Positions 1 to 8,291 of a DNA stretch of 64,000 bases are shown piece by piece (positions within the stretch are counted from its first letter, which is position 1; each line of letters starts with the position of its first letter). Under the pieces are notes generated by a model. That model did no database searches, had not been told where the DNA came from, and worked only from the letters and a program-made list of their open reading frames with translations. The stretch spans positions 1-64,000 of the forward strand of contig NZ_QGEG01000002.1 in assembly GCF_003149745.1 (NCBI RefSeq), read 5' to 3'. The translations under genes and the position numbers were made by a program. The stretch comes from Flagellimonas aquimarina (GTDB lineage Bacteria; Bacteroidota; Bacteroidia; Flavobacteriales; Flavobacteriaceae).

Positions 1-300
1 TCGATTCCGTTGTATGGGATCTCCTCCTGTCCTGGGTTGACGGCCTGGTCGCCATCGTCACAGTCATCGGCTTTGTCGTAGCCGTCCCCGTCCATGTCGT
101 CGTCCAATGTTGCGGGGTCGCAGTCGTCGTCGATTCCGTTGTATGGGATCTCCTCCTGACCTGGATTGACGGTCTGGTCGCCATCGTCACAGTCATCGGC
201 TTTGTCGTAGCCGTCCCCGTCCATGTCGTCGTCCAATGTTGCGGGATCGCAGTCGTCGTCGATGCCATTGTATGGGATCTCTTCCTGATTAGGGTTCACG
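1..300 (-). repeat. 129-bp coding tandem repeat (43-aa Asp-rich units)
   Basis: Units begin at 1, 130 and 259, a period of exactly 129 bp. The first two complete units differ at four positions. The third is diverged and fades into unique sequence after about 300. The units are clearly richer in G and C than the flanking DNA. The array probably continues to the left of the window. Confidence 0.9.
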
Positions 301-1295
301 CCAGCATCGAAATCATTACAATCTAAATTGCTTAATACTCCATCATTATCAAAATCTATTGCTCCAAATCCATAATGGAGACTTAGGTATTCGTTAATTG
401 CGATTGCACATAACTCTGCAAATTGTTCTCTGGCATCCTCTCCTCCATTTATTCGAATATTTTGATCACACTCGATTTGGAACGCATCAATTACATCATT
501 GAAATGTGCTCCGTGATAATACACATTGTATCCTCCGTTAAAGTACGGATCATCAAAGTCTGGAAAAGGGTCGTCAAAGCTTGGTACTGCGGGGTATCCC
601 TTATTATGAATGATTGTACCAAAGCTTAAGGGTCCTCTAACTAATTCGGAGTGCTTAAGATTTAAAACATTGTCATTGACCAAATTTTTGGTGCTGTTTC
701 TATTAACGTGAAAGGGAGTGTTCAGTGTTTCATCTGTTTGGTTAAGATCACTATGTGTTAGAATGTACCCTAGCTCTATTCGTTGAATCGGGTGCCCATG
801 TCCATGAAGGGCTATTAAAAGACCTCTTCCAAAATCTTGTGTAATTTTAGTTTTGGCTGTTTCAATGTAATCTTGGTAGTTAGTCCAAGCTTCCTCTCCT
901 AGTGGATCACCATCGGCACCTTCGCCAATGGGACGGTTGGTGTCAAGTTTGCTGCGATCCAAAAGGTTGATGATCACATGGGGGTAGTAACCCGTTTGGT
1001 CGTGAAAATACTTGGTAATGCTTTTTCCTATTTCTTGGGTAAAGGAGTCTCTGGAATATACACAACCATTACAGTTTCTATCTGCAATCTCATTGGGTGT
1101 TAAGTATCCACCATGAGGCACAGAAATAATCAGTGGATAGTTTCCGGCTACATATTCTATGTACCCTGTGTTGTCAAAATAACTTTGCCCCGGAATCTGT
1201 GCTTTACTCGTATTTTGAGAAAAAATCGTGAACAGTATACAAAGGAAAAGTGCAGGAGAATGATGCAAAGTGGATAAAGTGGTAATTTTTTTCAT
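1..1295 (-). CDS. secreted N-formylglutamate amidohydrolase-like protein with MopE-type Asp-rich repeats (3' end cut)
   Basis: The gene starts at the ATG at 1295 and runs off the left edge, so the C-terminus is missing. The protein has a signal peptide ending near SKAQ, then ISVPHGG, LLDRSKLDTNR and LLIALHGHGH. This pattern is typical of the N-formylglutamate amidohydrolase / zinc hydrolase fold, in which His and Glu/Asp residues bind the metal. After about 310 residues it enters 43-residue units rich in Asp (DDDCDP, DGDGYDKADDCDDGD, EEIPYNGI). These resemble MopE-type or thrombospondin-3-like metal- or calcium-binding repeats. In related flavobacterial proteins such repeats usually lead to a T9SS sorting domain, which would lie outside the window. 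Catalytic function is inferred from motifs only; a peptidoglycan or polyglutamate hydrolase is possible. Confidence 0.75.
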   Translation of the reverse strand, partial: MKKITTLSTLHHSPALFLCILFTIFSQNTSKAQIPGQSYFDNTGYIEYVAGNYPLIISVPHGGYLTPNEIADRNCNGCVYSRDSFTQEIGKSITKYFHDQTGYYPHVIINLLDRSKLDTNRPIGEGADGDPLGEEAWTNYQDYIETAKTKITQDFGRGLLIALHGHGHPIQRIELGYILTHSDLNQTDETLNTPFHVNRNSTKNLVNDNVLNLKHSELVRGPLSFGTIIHNKGYPAVPSFDDPFPDFDDPYFNGGYNVYYHGAHFNDVIDAFQIECDQNIRINGGEDAREQFAELCAIAINEYLSLHYGFGAIDFDNDGVLSNLDCNDFDAGVNPNQEEIPYNGIDDDCDPATLDDDMDGDGYDKADDCDDGDQTVNPGQEEIPYNGIDDDCDPATLDDDMDGDGYDKADDCDDGDQAVNPGQEEIPYNGI

Positions 1296-1540
1296 TCCAA
1301 TCAATTTTAGACCGAATTGGCAACCATATTTTAAGGTAAGATTTTGAGATACTTTTTTCGGGGTTCAATTGATGAACGGCCGATTTGAATTAACCTATTG
1401 ATAATCAATCATATAAAATGAACTTTTTGTAATATTATTTTCATATGATCAAAAAGTTTAATCGGACTAAATTATCAGAAAAATATGCATAAAATTTCCT
1501 CTTTATTTGCCCCATTTATTGGAAAAATGTAGATTTATGT

Positions 1541-1569
1541 AAAAGGTGACTCTTACTGTGCCTTTTTTA
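1541..1569 (-). terminator. weak hairpin after the glycosyltransferase gene
   Basis: AAAAGG at 1541-1546 can pair with CCTTTT at 1561-1566, directly after the stop codon of the minus-strand gene. The T-run on the minus strand is only four bases, so it is a weak candidate. Confidence 0.3.
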
Positions 1570-2448
1570 ACGTGAACTATTGTTTGGCAAGAAATAAAGG
1601 TATTTTCTCAGCTTTTTCCAAATTCCAGTCAACCGTTGTTTTCTAATAAAAGCCCCCTCTTCTTTAGTGACGAATCTTGGCACTTGGCTAAACACGGCTT
1701 TAAAGTAGCCTTTGAGTATTTGAAAGTATAATAGCATGTTATTAGTCTGCCACGCCATTTTTAATGCCGCCATTTTGGTTAAAACAAGCCCATAACGCAT
1801 TTTGTAAAGGGCTTCGCCTTTTACTTGATAGTTTTTAGTACTGTATCCATGGCCCGTAGGGCGAAGGTGCCTTACGGGTAATGAAGAATCCGTCAAGGTT
1901 TCAAAATCGTGGTATTTAGATAAAAGGACATCAACAGTATCCCATCCAACTCCTTGGCGCAAACCTTCAATTTTATTAAAACAAGCTTTATGGTAAAGTT
2001 TTATGGGGCCACGAATATGGTTTTTGTCGGCAATATTTTCATACACCCAATCTTCTCCTTTTTTTATATAAAGCAAACCAGAACACATTCCCAGTTTCCA
2101 ATTGCTTTGAAAATGGTTTAACATGGTTTCAAAATAATTGGGAGGAAGAATGATATCTGCATCAAACTTCCCTATCAAGTCATGGTCTGATGTATGTTTT
2201 AGTCCAAAGTTAAAAGTATCCACTACTTTTTTTCCTGGTACATGCTCATCCACCGACTTTCGTTGTAAAACCTTGATCCAATTGAATTTTTCACTATAAT
2301 CCGAAGCAATTTTGAAGGTGGCATCGCTAGAATTATCATCTACCACGATTACCTCATCCGGAGTGTGGGTTTGGGCAACAAACGAATTCAAACAGGCTGA
2401 AAGATAAGAAGCTTCGTTATGGGCAGGGATAATAATGCTTATTCGCAT
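1567..2448 (-). CDS. family 2 glycosyltransferase
   Basis: This 293-residue protein has a GT-A fold of the GT2 family. The N-terminus shows the nucleotide-binding strand ISIIIPAHNE, then VIVVDDNSSD, and the metal-binding DxD-type motif is DAD at residues 96-98. These enzymes transfer a sugar from a nucleotide donor at the cytoplasmic side of the membrane. No membrane segment is obvious, so it is probably soluble or peripheral. It is the last gene of a three-gene minus-strand run behind the KAS III and methyltransferase genes, 66 bp after the latter. The acceptor is unknown. The context suggests a modified lipid or polyketide-like product, but that is inference. Confidence 0.85.
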   Translation of the reverse strand: MRISIIIPAHNEASYLSACLNSFVAQTHTPDEVIVVDDNSSDATFKIASDYSEKFNWIKVLQRKSVDEHVPGKKVVDTFNFGLKHTSDHDLIGKFDADIILPPNYFETMLNHFQSNWKLGMCSGLLYIKKGEDWVYENIADKNHIRGPIKLYHKACFNKIEGLRQGVGWDTVDVLLSKYHDFETLTDSSLPVRHLRPTGHGYSTKNYQVKGEALYKMRYGLVLTKMAALKMAWQTNNMLLYFQILKGYFKAVFSQVPRFVTKEEGAFIRKQRLTGIWKKLRKYLYFLPNNSSR

Positions 2449-2514
2449 GTGCTAAAATTCCAAAAAACAACGGAGATATGCTAATCATTTGTCATTTTCA
2501 AATAATCTAAACCA

Positions 2515-3036
2515 TCAGTCACGCTCTGCGTAAACAATATAGTATCTGGGAGTGAAAAGTCGCAGAATTGGTCGTATTCCGAATTTTTTTGTAGGGTTGG
2601 TCCATTTGGCAGTATCCTTGATTTTCCATCCTGCTTTTTCCAAAAGCCAATCAAACTGCCAATCTTCAAATTCATGATAATGCCTGTCCCAAGGATCGGT
2701 TTTACTTCTATATGCGGATGAAAACCACAAACGCATTGGGATACTGGCAACCAGTTTCTTTGCTTTTATTTCCTTCAACACATTAAAAGGAGCCACTAAA
2801 TGTTCAAAAATCTCAAAGGCGGTGATTACCTCTGCATCTGAGCTTATAACTTTTTCAAAATTAACATCTAAATCCTCTCCTGAAGTATTATTGACCTGAT
2901 AACCAGAGGACTTCATGATTTCGGAAAACGGATTTTCCGCCCCTAGGTCCAAAATGGATTCTGAAGTATTGATGTGTTTTTGTAAAAAAGCTATGGTATG
3001 CCTGTAACGTTTGTTTGGAAAGTTGTTTTCGTACAT
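2515..3036 (-). CDS. class I SAM-dependent methyltransferase
   Basis: This short 173-residue protein has a class I methyltransferase core: SILDLGAENPFSE as motif I (a variant of the usual GxGxG loop), EVITAFEIFEHL as the post-motif region and LVASIPMRLW further on. The length is near the minimum for the fold. The ATG at 3036 directly abuts the stop codon of the KAS III gene (3037-3039), which indicates translational coupling. The substrate is unknown. The atypical glycine loop means that SAM binding should be regarded as likely rather than certain. Confidence 0.75.
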   Translation of the reverse strand: MYENNFPNKRYRHTIAFLQKHINTSESILDLGAENPFSEIMKSSGYQVNNTSGEDLDVNFEKVISSDAEVITAFEIFEHLVAPFNVLKEIKAKKLVASIPMRLWFSSAYRSKTDPWDRHYHEFEDWQFDWLLEKAGWKIKDTAKWTNPTKKFGIRPILRLFTPRYYIVYAERD

Positions 3037-4095
3037 TTAATATCTGTAAACGATGGCATTGATGTTCATACCAGCGCCAACGCTGGCAAAGATAACAACA
3101 TCTCCCTTTTTAACTTCATGATCGTCGATTTCTCCCTTGCTCACCAAATCGTATAGCGTAGGGACCGTCGCAACAGAACTATTGCCCAGTTTATGTATGC
3201 TCATAGGCATAATACCCTCTGGTGCCTGCTTATTATATAACCGATAAAACCTTTTTATAATGGCTTCATCCATCTTTTCATTGGCTTGGTGAATGAATAT
3301 TTTTTTCACTTCATCAATATGAACACCACTTTCGTTTAAGCAAGCTGCCATTGCCTGTGGCACATGTGTGCAGGCAAATTCATAGATTTTTCGGCCATGC
3401 ATTTTAATATATCTTGTATCTGGACATCCTTCATTGTTGTAGGTTTTGTCAAAAAACAAATAATAAGCTTCTTCATTGGCGTATGTAGCAGAAGAGTGGC
3501 CCAAAATGGCTCCTGAGACCGGATCTGCCTCAATAATGGCTGCTCCTGCACCATCTGAATAGATCATACTGTCCCGATCATGTTCGTCCAATACGCGCGA
3601 AAGTGTTTCTCCGCCGATTACCAAGCACTTTTTGGCCATTCCACTCTTAATAAATGCATAGGCCTGAATAACACCCTCTATCCAGCCTGGACAGCCAAAA
3701 AGCATGTCGTAAGCTACACATTTTGGGTTTTTAATTTTAAGCAGATGCTTTACCCGTGTTGCAAGGCTAGGTAGCGTATCCCCTTGATTTTTTCCATAGG
3801 TTAAATCCCCAAAATTGTGCGCAAAGATGATATAATCCAAGTCTTCCTTATTAATTCCAGCATCTTCAATAGCTTTTTCTGATGCAAGGTATCCCAAGTC
3901 AGATGTTTTCAATTCTGGATTTGCATACCTTCTTTCCGAAATTCCAGTAATTGCTTTGAATTTTTCAATGATTACAGCATTGTCATTTCCGAAAGTGGTC
4001 CCATCAGTTCCAAGAAATTCATGTTCTAAAAAGTCATCGTTTTTTGTGATGATCGATGGAATATAACTTCCGGTACCTGTTATGCCAATTTTCAT
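3037..4095 (-). CDS. beta-ketoacyl-ACP synthase III family protein (FabH-like)
   Basis: This 352-residue thiolase-fold condensing enzyme has the complete KAS III triad: Cys135 in LFGCPGW, His269 in IFIHQAN and Asn305 in KLGNSSVA. The conserved DGAGAAII loop follows the middle domain. Such enzymes condense an acyl-CoA starter with malonyl-ACP, or transfer acyl groups in specialised pathways. This is probably not the housekeeping fabH, because it stands with a methyltransferase and a glycosyltransferase rather than with plsX, rpmF or fabD. It is first in its operon; the upstream terminator at 4202-4238 separates it from gcvP. A role in a special lipid or polyketide is inferred from context. Confidence 0.85.
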   Translation of the reverse strand: MKIGITGTGSYIPSIITKNDDFLEHEFLGTDGTTFGNDNAVIIEKFKAITGISERRYANPELKTSDLGYLASEKAIEDAGINKEDLDYIIFAHNFGDLTYGKNQGDTLPSLATRVKHLLKIKNPKCVAYDMLFGCPGWIEGVIQAYAFIKSGMAKKCLVIGGETLSRVLDEHDRDSMIYSDGAGAAIIEADPVSGAILGHSSATYANEEAYYLFFDKTYNNEGCPDTRYIKMHGRKIYEFACTHVPQAMAACLNESGVHIDEVKKIFIHQANEKMDEAIIKRFYRLYNKQAPEGIMPMSIHKLGNSSVATVPTLYDLVSKGEIDDHEVKKGDVVIFASVGAGMNINAIVYRY

Positions 4096-4201
4096 TTTGA
4101 GGTTTTAAGAATTTAAATATAGTTGTTTAAAGTAATGGGTATTATGCGTGCATAATAATTCCTACGATGTCCAAGTTTGGTTTTCTATTTCTACAAACAA
4201 A

Positions 4202-4238
4202 AAAAAGCCTTGGGTTATGGACCAAACCAAGGCTTTTT
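4202..4238 (-). terminator. rho-independent terminator after gcvP
   Basis: AAAAAGCCTTGG at 4202-4213 pairs perfectly with CCAAGGCTTTTT at 4227-4238 over a 13-nt loop. A- and T-runs flank both sides, so it can act on either strand. It lies just after the gcvP stop codon. Confidence 0.9.
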
Positions 4239-4259
4239 ATTACTAAATATGATGTTTTG

Positions 4260-7112
4260 CTAGACTTCGGCGTACGCTTCTATTGGCGTACAAGTACAAA
4301 TCAAATTACGATCCCCAAAGGCTTCATCTGTTCTTCGAATACTAGGCCAAAATTTATTTTCTGAAACGAAGGGCAATGGGAATGCAGCTTTTTTCCTACT
4401 ATACGGGTAATCCCAAGTGTCACTGGTTACCATTTCCAATGTGTGAGGTGCATTTTTTAACACGTTGTGTTGATCTTCTGAACTTGCTTCATCAATTTCT
4501 TCTCGTATGGACAACATTGCATCACAAAACCTATCCAATTCTACAAGACTTTCACTCTCGGTAGGTTCGATCATAATTGTTCCTGCTACTGGAAAAGATA
4601 CTGTAGGAGCATGGAATCCGTAATCCATGAGTCTTTTGGCTATATCGGTTACTTCTACACCATGTGCTTTAAAAGGCCTGCAATCGATAATCATTTCATG
4701 AGCTGCCCTTCCTTTTTCACCGGAGTATAGTACTTCAAATTTCCCTTTAAGCTTGTCCTTGATATAGTTGGCATTTAATATGGCAATTCTAGTTGCATCG
4801 GTTAATCCCTCGGTTCCCAGCATTTTAATATAACCATAGGAAATTAAACAGGCCAGTGCACTTCCCCATGGTGCTGCTGATATGGCTGTAATTGCTTTTT
4901 CTCCTCCTGTTTCCACTACTGGATTGGTAGGAAGAAAAGGCACTAGTTGTTCGGCAACACAAATAGGACCAACTCCAGGACCACCCCCGCCATGAGGAAT
5001 GGCAAAGGTTTTATGAAGATTAAGGTGACAAACATCCGCGCCAATAACCGCCGGATTAGTTAAACCTACTTGAGCATTCATATTAGCACCATCCATATAT
5101 ACTTGTCCGCCATGTTCATGAATCAACCTAGTTATATGAACTATGGAGGATTCAAACACACCATGAGTAGAAGGATATGTAACCATTAGGGCTGCAAGGT
5201 TTTCTGAATGCAATTTCACTTTTTCTCCAAGATCAGCAACATCGATATTTCCCTTTTCATCTGTTTTGGTAACCACTACTTTCATGCCTGCCATGACTGC
5301 AGATGCAGGATTGGTACCATGCGCCGAAGCTGGAATAATACAGATGTTTCTATGTTCTTCACCTCTTGATGCATGATAAGCCCTTATGGTCATTAACCCA
5401 GCATATTCTCCTTGAGCTCCGGAATTGGGTTGTAATGAAGTAGCTGCAAAACCAGTAATTACATTTAATTGTTTCTCTAGTTCTTTTAGAACCTCTTGAT
5501 AACCTTCTGCCTGATTTAAAGGCACGAAAGGATGAATGTTTCCCCAATTCGCCCAACTCAGCGGTAGCATTTCAGAAGCTGCGTTTAGCTTCATGGTGCA
5601 ACTTCCCAAAGAAATCATGGAGTGGTTCAATGCCAAATCCTTTCGTTCCAACTTCTTGATGTAGCGCATCAGCTCAGTTTCAGAATGATACGAATTAAAG
5701 ACCATGTGTTCCAAAAAAGGTGCTTGACGTTGTAGACTGTTTGGGATAGCTTCTTTTAAGTCTATCGCTTTAGAAGAATCTTTTGAAATATCCTGAGATT
5801 CCACGAAACAAGAAAGCAAAAGTTTAAGGTCATTGTCCGAAAAAGCTTCATTCAAAGAAATTGAGACTGTTTCTGAATCAATGTAATTTAAATTTATGCC
5901 TTTACTTTCTGCAACTTCTCTAAGCTCTTTTACATTTGAGATGTTAATTTTGATAGTATCAAAGAAAGCGGTGTTGGTTTGCTTAAAACCAAATGTCTCA
6001 AGAGTTTGAGCAAGCGCCTTGGTTAGAGTATGAACTTTGTTCGCAATATATTTAAGACCATTTGGCCCATGGTAGACAGCATACATCCCTGCCATTACGG
6101 CCAATAAAACCTGTGCGGTGCATATATTGGAAGTAGCTTTGTCTCGTTTTATGTGCTGTTCTCTGGTCTGGAGCGCCATACGCAATGCATGATTGCCATC
6201 GGTGTCTTTTGTAACACCAATAATTCTACCAGGAATAGTTCTTTTATATTCTTCTTTTGTGGCAAAAAAGGCGGCATGTGGGCCACCATACCCTAATGGG
6301 ATTCCAAAGCGCTGTGTGGTACCCACTACTACATCTACACCCCATTCTCCAGGAGGAGTAAGCAATACTAGGCTTAAAATGTCTGCTGCAACAGCAACTT
6401 TGATGTCGTTTGCTTTGGCTTTTTGTACAAACTCAGCATAATCGTGTACTTGTCCATGTTTGCCAGGATATTGCAACAAGGCTCCGTAGAAACTATTGGA
6501 AAAATCAAATTCTTCATGGTTTCCGATGACCAATTCTATTCCTAATGGAGCAGATCTAGTCTGGAGTAGACTCAGTGTTTGTGGAAGCACTTCTTCTGAA
6601 ACAAAAAACTTTAGTGTGCCATCTTTCTTCTGTTGTCTTGAACGAATATCAAAAAGCATTGTCATTGCTTCGGCTGCCGCGGTGCTCTCATCCAATAAGG
6701 ATGCATTTGCCAGTTCCATTCCTGTTAAATCACACACCATGGTCTGGAAATTTAACAAAGCTTCCAAACGCCCTTGCGCAATCTCTGCTTGATAAGGGGT
6801 ATAAGCAGTATACCAACCCGGGTTTTCAAGGATATTTCTCTTGATTACAGAGGGTGTTAGGCATTCATGATACCCTAAACCAATATAAGATTTGAAAACT
6901 TTGTTTTTTTCAGATAAGTCCTGAATATGCATCAAGAATTCATGTTCACTTATACCATTAGGGAGCTTTAATGGTTCCTTAAGCCTAATATCATCTGGAA
7001 TGGTTTCATAAATAAGCTGCTCCAAATTTTCTACGCCAACCGTTTCCAGCATAGGTTGGAAGTCTTTTTCTGTAATGCCAATATGCCTTGAGGCAAATAC
7101 TTCTGTATTCAT
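4260..7112 (-). CDS. gcvP: glycine dehydrogenase (decarboxylating), glycine cleavage system P protein
   Basis: The P protein decarboxylates glycine with pyridoxal phosphate and passes the aminomethyl group to lipoylated H protein. The 950-residue length matches the single-chain P protein: an N-terminal half (GLGYHECLTP, PYQAEIAQGRLE, ESTAAAEAM) and a C-terminal half with the PLP lysine Lys701 in NLHKTFAIPHGGGGPG. The reading frame stays open upstream to 7256, but the family start MNTEVFASRHIG places the ATG at 7112; the upstream 48 residues look non-native. The gene stands alone, without gcvT or gcvH, and ends at a strong hairpin. A TAATTTTG element at 7133-7140 (minus strand) may be its -7 box. 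Confidence 0.97.
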   Translation of the reverse strand: MNTEVFASRHIGITEKDFQPMLETVGVENLEQLIYETIPDDIRLKEPLKLPNGISEHEFLMHIQDLSEKNKVFKSYIGLGYHECLTPSVIKRNILENPGWYTAYTPYQAEIAQGRLEALLNFQTMVCDLTGMELANASLLDESTAAAEAMTMLFDIRSRQQKKDGTLKFFVSEEVLPQTLSLLQTRSAPLGIELVIGNHEEFDFSNSFYGALLQYPGKHGQVHDYAEFVQKAKANDIKVAVAADILSLVLLTPPGEWGVDVVVGTTQRFGIPLGYGGPHAAFFATKEEYKRTIPGRIIGVTKDTDGNHALRMALQTREQHIKRDKATSNICTAQVLLAVMAGMYAVYHGPNGLKYIANKVHTLTKALAQTLETFGFKQTNTAFFDTIKINISNVKELREVAESKGINLNYIDSETVSISLNEAFSDNDLKLLLSCFVESQDISKDSSKAIDLKEAIPNSLQRQAPFLEHMVFNSYHSETELMRYIKKLERKDLALNHSMISLGSCTMKLNAASEMLPLSWANWGNIHPFVPLNQAEGYQEVLKELEKQLNVITGFAATSLQPNSGAQGEYAGLMTIRAYHASRGEEHRNICIIPASAHGTNPASAVMAGMKVVVTKTDEKGNIDVADLGEKVKLHSENLAALMVTYPSTHGVFESSIVHITRLIHEHGGQVYMDGANMNAQVGLTNPAVIGADVCHLNLHKTFAIPHGGGGPGVGPICVAEQLVPFLPTNPVVETGGEKAITAISAAPWGSALACLISYGYIKMLGTEGLTDATRIAILNANYIKDKLKGKFEVLYSGEKGRAAHEMIIDCRPFKAHGVEVTDIAKRLMDYGFHAPTVSFPVAGTIMIEPTESESLVELDRFCDAMLSIREEIDEASSEDQHNVLKNAPHTLEMVTSDTWDYPYSRKKAAFPLPFVSENKFWPSIRRTDEAFGDRNLICTCTPIEAYAEV

Positions 7113-7132
7113 ATCCAATTCAATAAAGTCCA

Positions 7133-7140
7133 CAAAATTA
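7133..7140 (-). promoter_or_regulatory. possible -7 box (TAATTTTG) of gcvP
   Basis: On the minus strand this fits the Bacteroidota -7 consensus TAnnTTTG, about 20 bp before the gcvP ATG. No TTG lies at the ideal distance, so it is a candidate only. Confidence 0.4.
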
Positions 7141-7237
7141 GGGATTAATTCAATGAAAATAAGCAATTTTGATAATTGCCAAATCAAAGTTGTTAACCAT
7201 GAATTAACCTTTTTATTTGGCAGCCATATTCTGTTTA

Positions 7238-8062
7238 ATGCGAACCTTACGTACAATTTTTAATTTTTACCTAGATGCCAGTATACATGTGGCTTTGGCC
7301 GTAGTTTCTCTGGTTGTTGTTACAGCGTTTTTGTTAAACATTTCCATTGATTTTGCCTTAATTGGTTTTATTTTTTGTAGTACCATTGTGTGCTACAATT
7401 TTGTAAAATATGGAGTAGAGGCAAAGAAGTATTTAATTGTGTCCAATGGTTACCACAAAAACATTCAGATTTTCAGTTTTTTCAGTTTTGCCTTTGCCGT
7501 TTATTTTTTAACTCATCTTAGCAAGGATATTTGGGTGGCTGTAATGGTATTAGGCTTGGTTTCAACCTTATATGCTATTCCATTTCTGCCCAAGGCGAAG
7601 AATTTAAGAAGTCTAGGCGGATTTAAAATTTATATTGTGGCCGTTGTTTGGGTAGGTTTCACCGCATTATTGCCGGTTTTACAATCTAAAACTCCAATTA
7701 CTTGGGATCTGTGGGTATTGTTCGGTCAAAGATTTATTCTTGTACTGATACTTATTCTTCCATTTGAAATAAGGGACCTGCAATGGGATGACATAAATTT
7801 AAAAACATTGCCACAATTGATAGGAACTAAAAAAACCAGCGCTTTGGGGTATTTATTGATCGGTTTATTTTTAGGTCTAACTTTTTTAAAGGATGAATTA
7901 ACACAAATAGAGCTTATAGCCCGCTTTTTTGTTGCTATCCCTTTAGCAATAGTCTTTCTATCAATAAATAAAATGAAAGGCAGGTATTTCGCTTCATTCT
8001 GGGTTGAAGGAATACCAATTATTTGGGTCGGTTTTTTTCTGCTTGTAAATGAATTCTATTAA
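7238..8062 (+). CDS. UbiA-like polytopic membrane protein
   Basis: The ATG at 7238 is preferred over an in-frame TTG at 7217. The 274-residue protein has about eight or nine hydrophobic segments. Its spacing and the segment EIRDLQWDDINLKTLPQLIG resemble the second Asp-rich loop of UbiA prenyltransferases, which join an isoprenoid tail to an acceptor such as a quinone head or heme. The first Asp-rich motif (NDxxD) is not present; the equivalent loop reads CYNFVKYG. Classical prenyltransferase activity is therefore doubtful. It is divergent from gcvP and overlaps the end of the anti-sigma-like gene by 4 bp. Confidence 0.65.
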   Translation: MRTLRTIFNFYLDASIHVALAVVSLVVVTAFLLNISIDFALIGFIFCSTIVCYNFVKYGVEAKKYLIVSNGYHKNIQIFSFFSFAFAVYFLTHLSKDIWVAVMVLGLVSTLYAIPFLPKAKNLRSLGGFKIYIVAVVWVGFTALLPVLQSKTPITWDLWVLFGQRFILVLILILPFEIRDLQWDDINLKTLPQLIGTKKTSALGYLLIGLFLGLTFLKDELTQIELIARFFVAIPLAIVFLSINKMKGRYFASFWVEGIPIIWVGFFLLVNEFY

Positions 8063-8289
8063 AGGTGCTTTTTTAAGTCTTTGCGCATTTCCTCTTTATC
8101 GCTTTCAGAAAGTACATTGAGTCCTGCTCGGTCACAAAGTGAAGTAAGCATAGTATTTTGCTTGGTGAATTTTGCGCAAGCTTTGCATGTAAGAATATGT
8201 AAACGGAGTCTTAGGATTTCCCAAAACCCAGCTTCTTTATATTGTGATTTGTTGCATATGTTCGATGCTTGCTCACATGAAATCTTCAT
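8059..8289 (-). CDS. small zinc-binding anti-sigma-factor-like protein
   Basis: The chosen ATG at 8289 begins 2 bp after the sigma factor stop codon; an in-frame start at 8316 would overlap that gene. The 76-residue protein contains SCEQASNIC and HILTCKAC. The latter fits the H-x3-C-x2-C motif of ZAS (zinc-associated anti-sigma) domains. No membrane segment is present, so it would be a soluble cytoplasmic regulator that holds or releases the adjacent ECF sigma factor, possibly with redox or metal sensing. The role is inferred from the motif and from operon position. Confidence 0.7.
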   Translation of the reverse strand: MKISCEQASNICNKSQYKEAGFWEILRLRLHILTCKACAKFTKQNTMLTSLCDRAGLNVLSESDKEEMRKDLKKHL

Positions 8290-8291
8290 AT

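Noticed and set aside
1-300. CRISPR-like repeats
   Set aside because: The units are contiguous without spacers, keep frame with 43 codons, and code for Asp-rich protein repeats.
2481-2750. 89-residue frame overlapping the small methyltransferase
   Set aside because: It is on the same strand in another frame, and the methyltransferase frame holds the recognisable motifs.
7113-7256. 48-residue N-terminal extension of gcvP
   Set aside because: The family begins MNTEVFASRHIG; the upstream codons are hydrophobic, unlike the family, and overlap the region needed for the promoter and the divergent gene.
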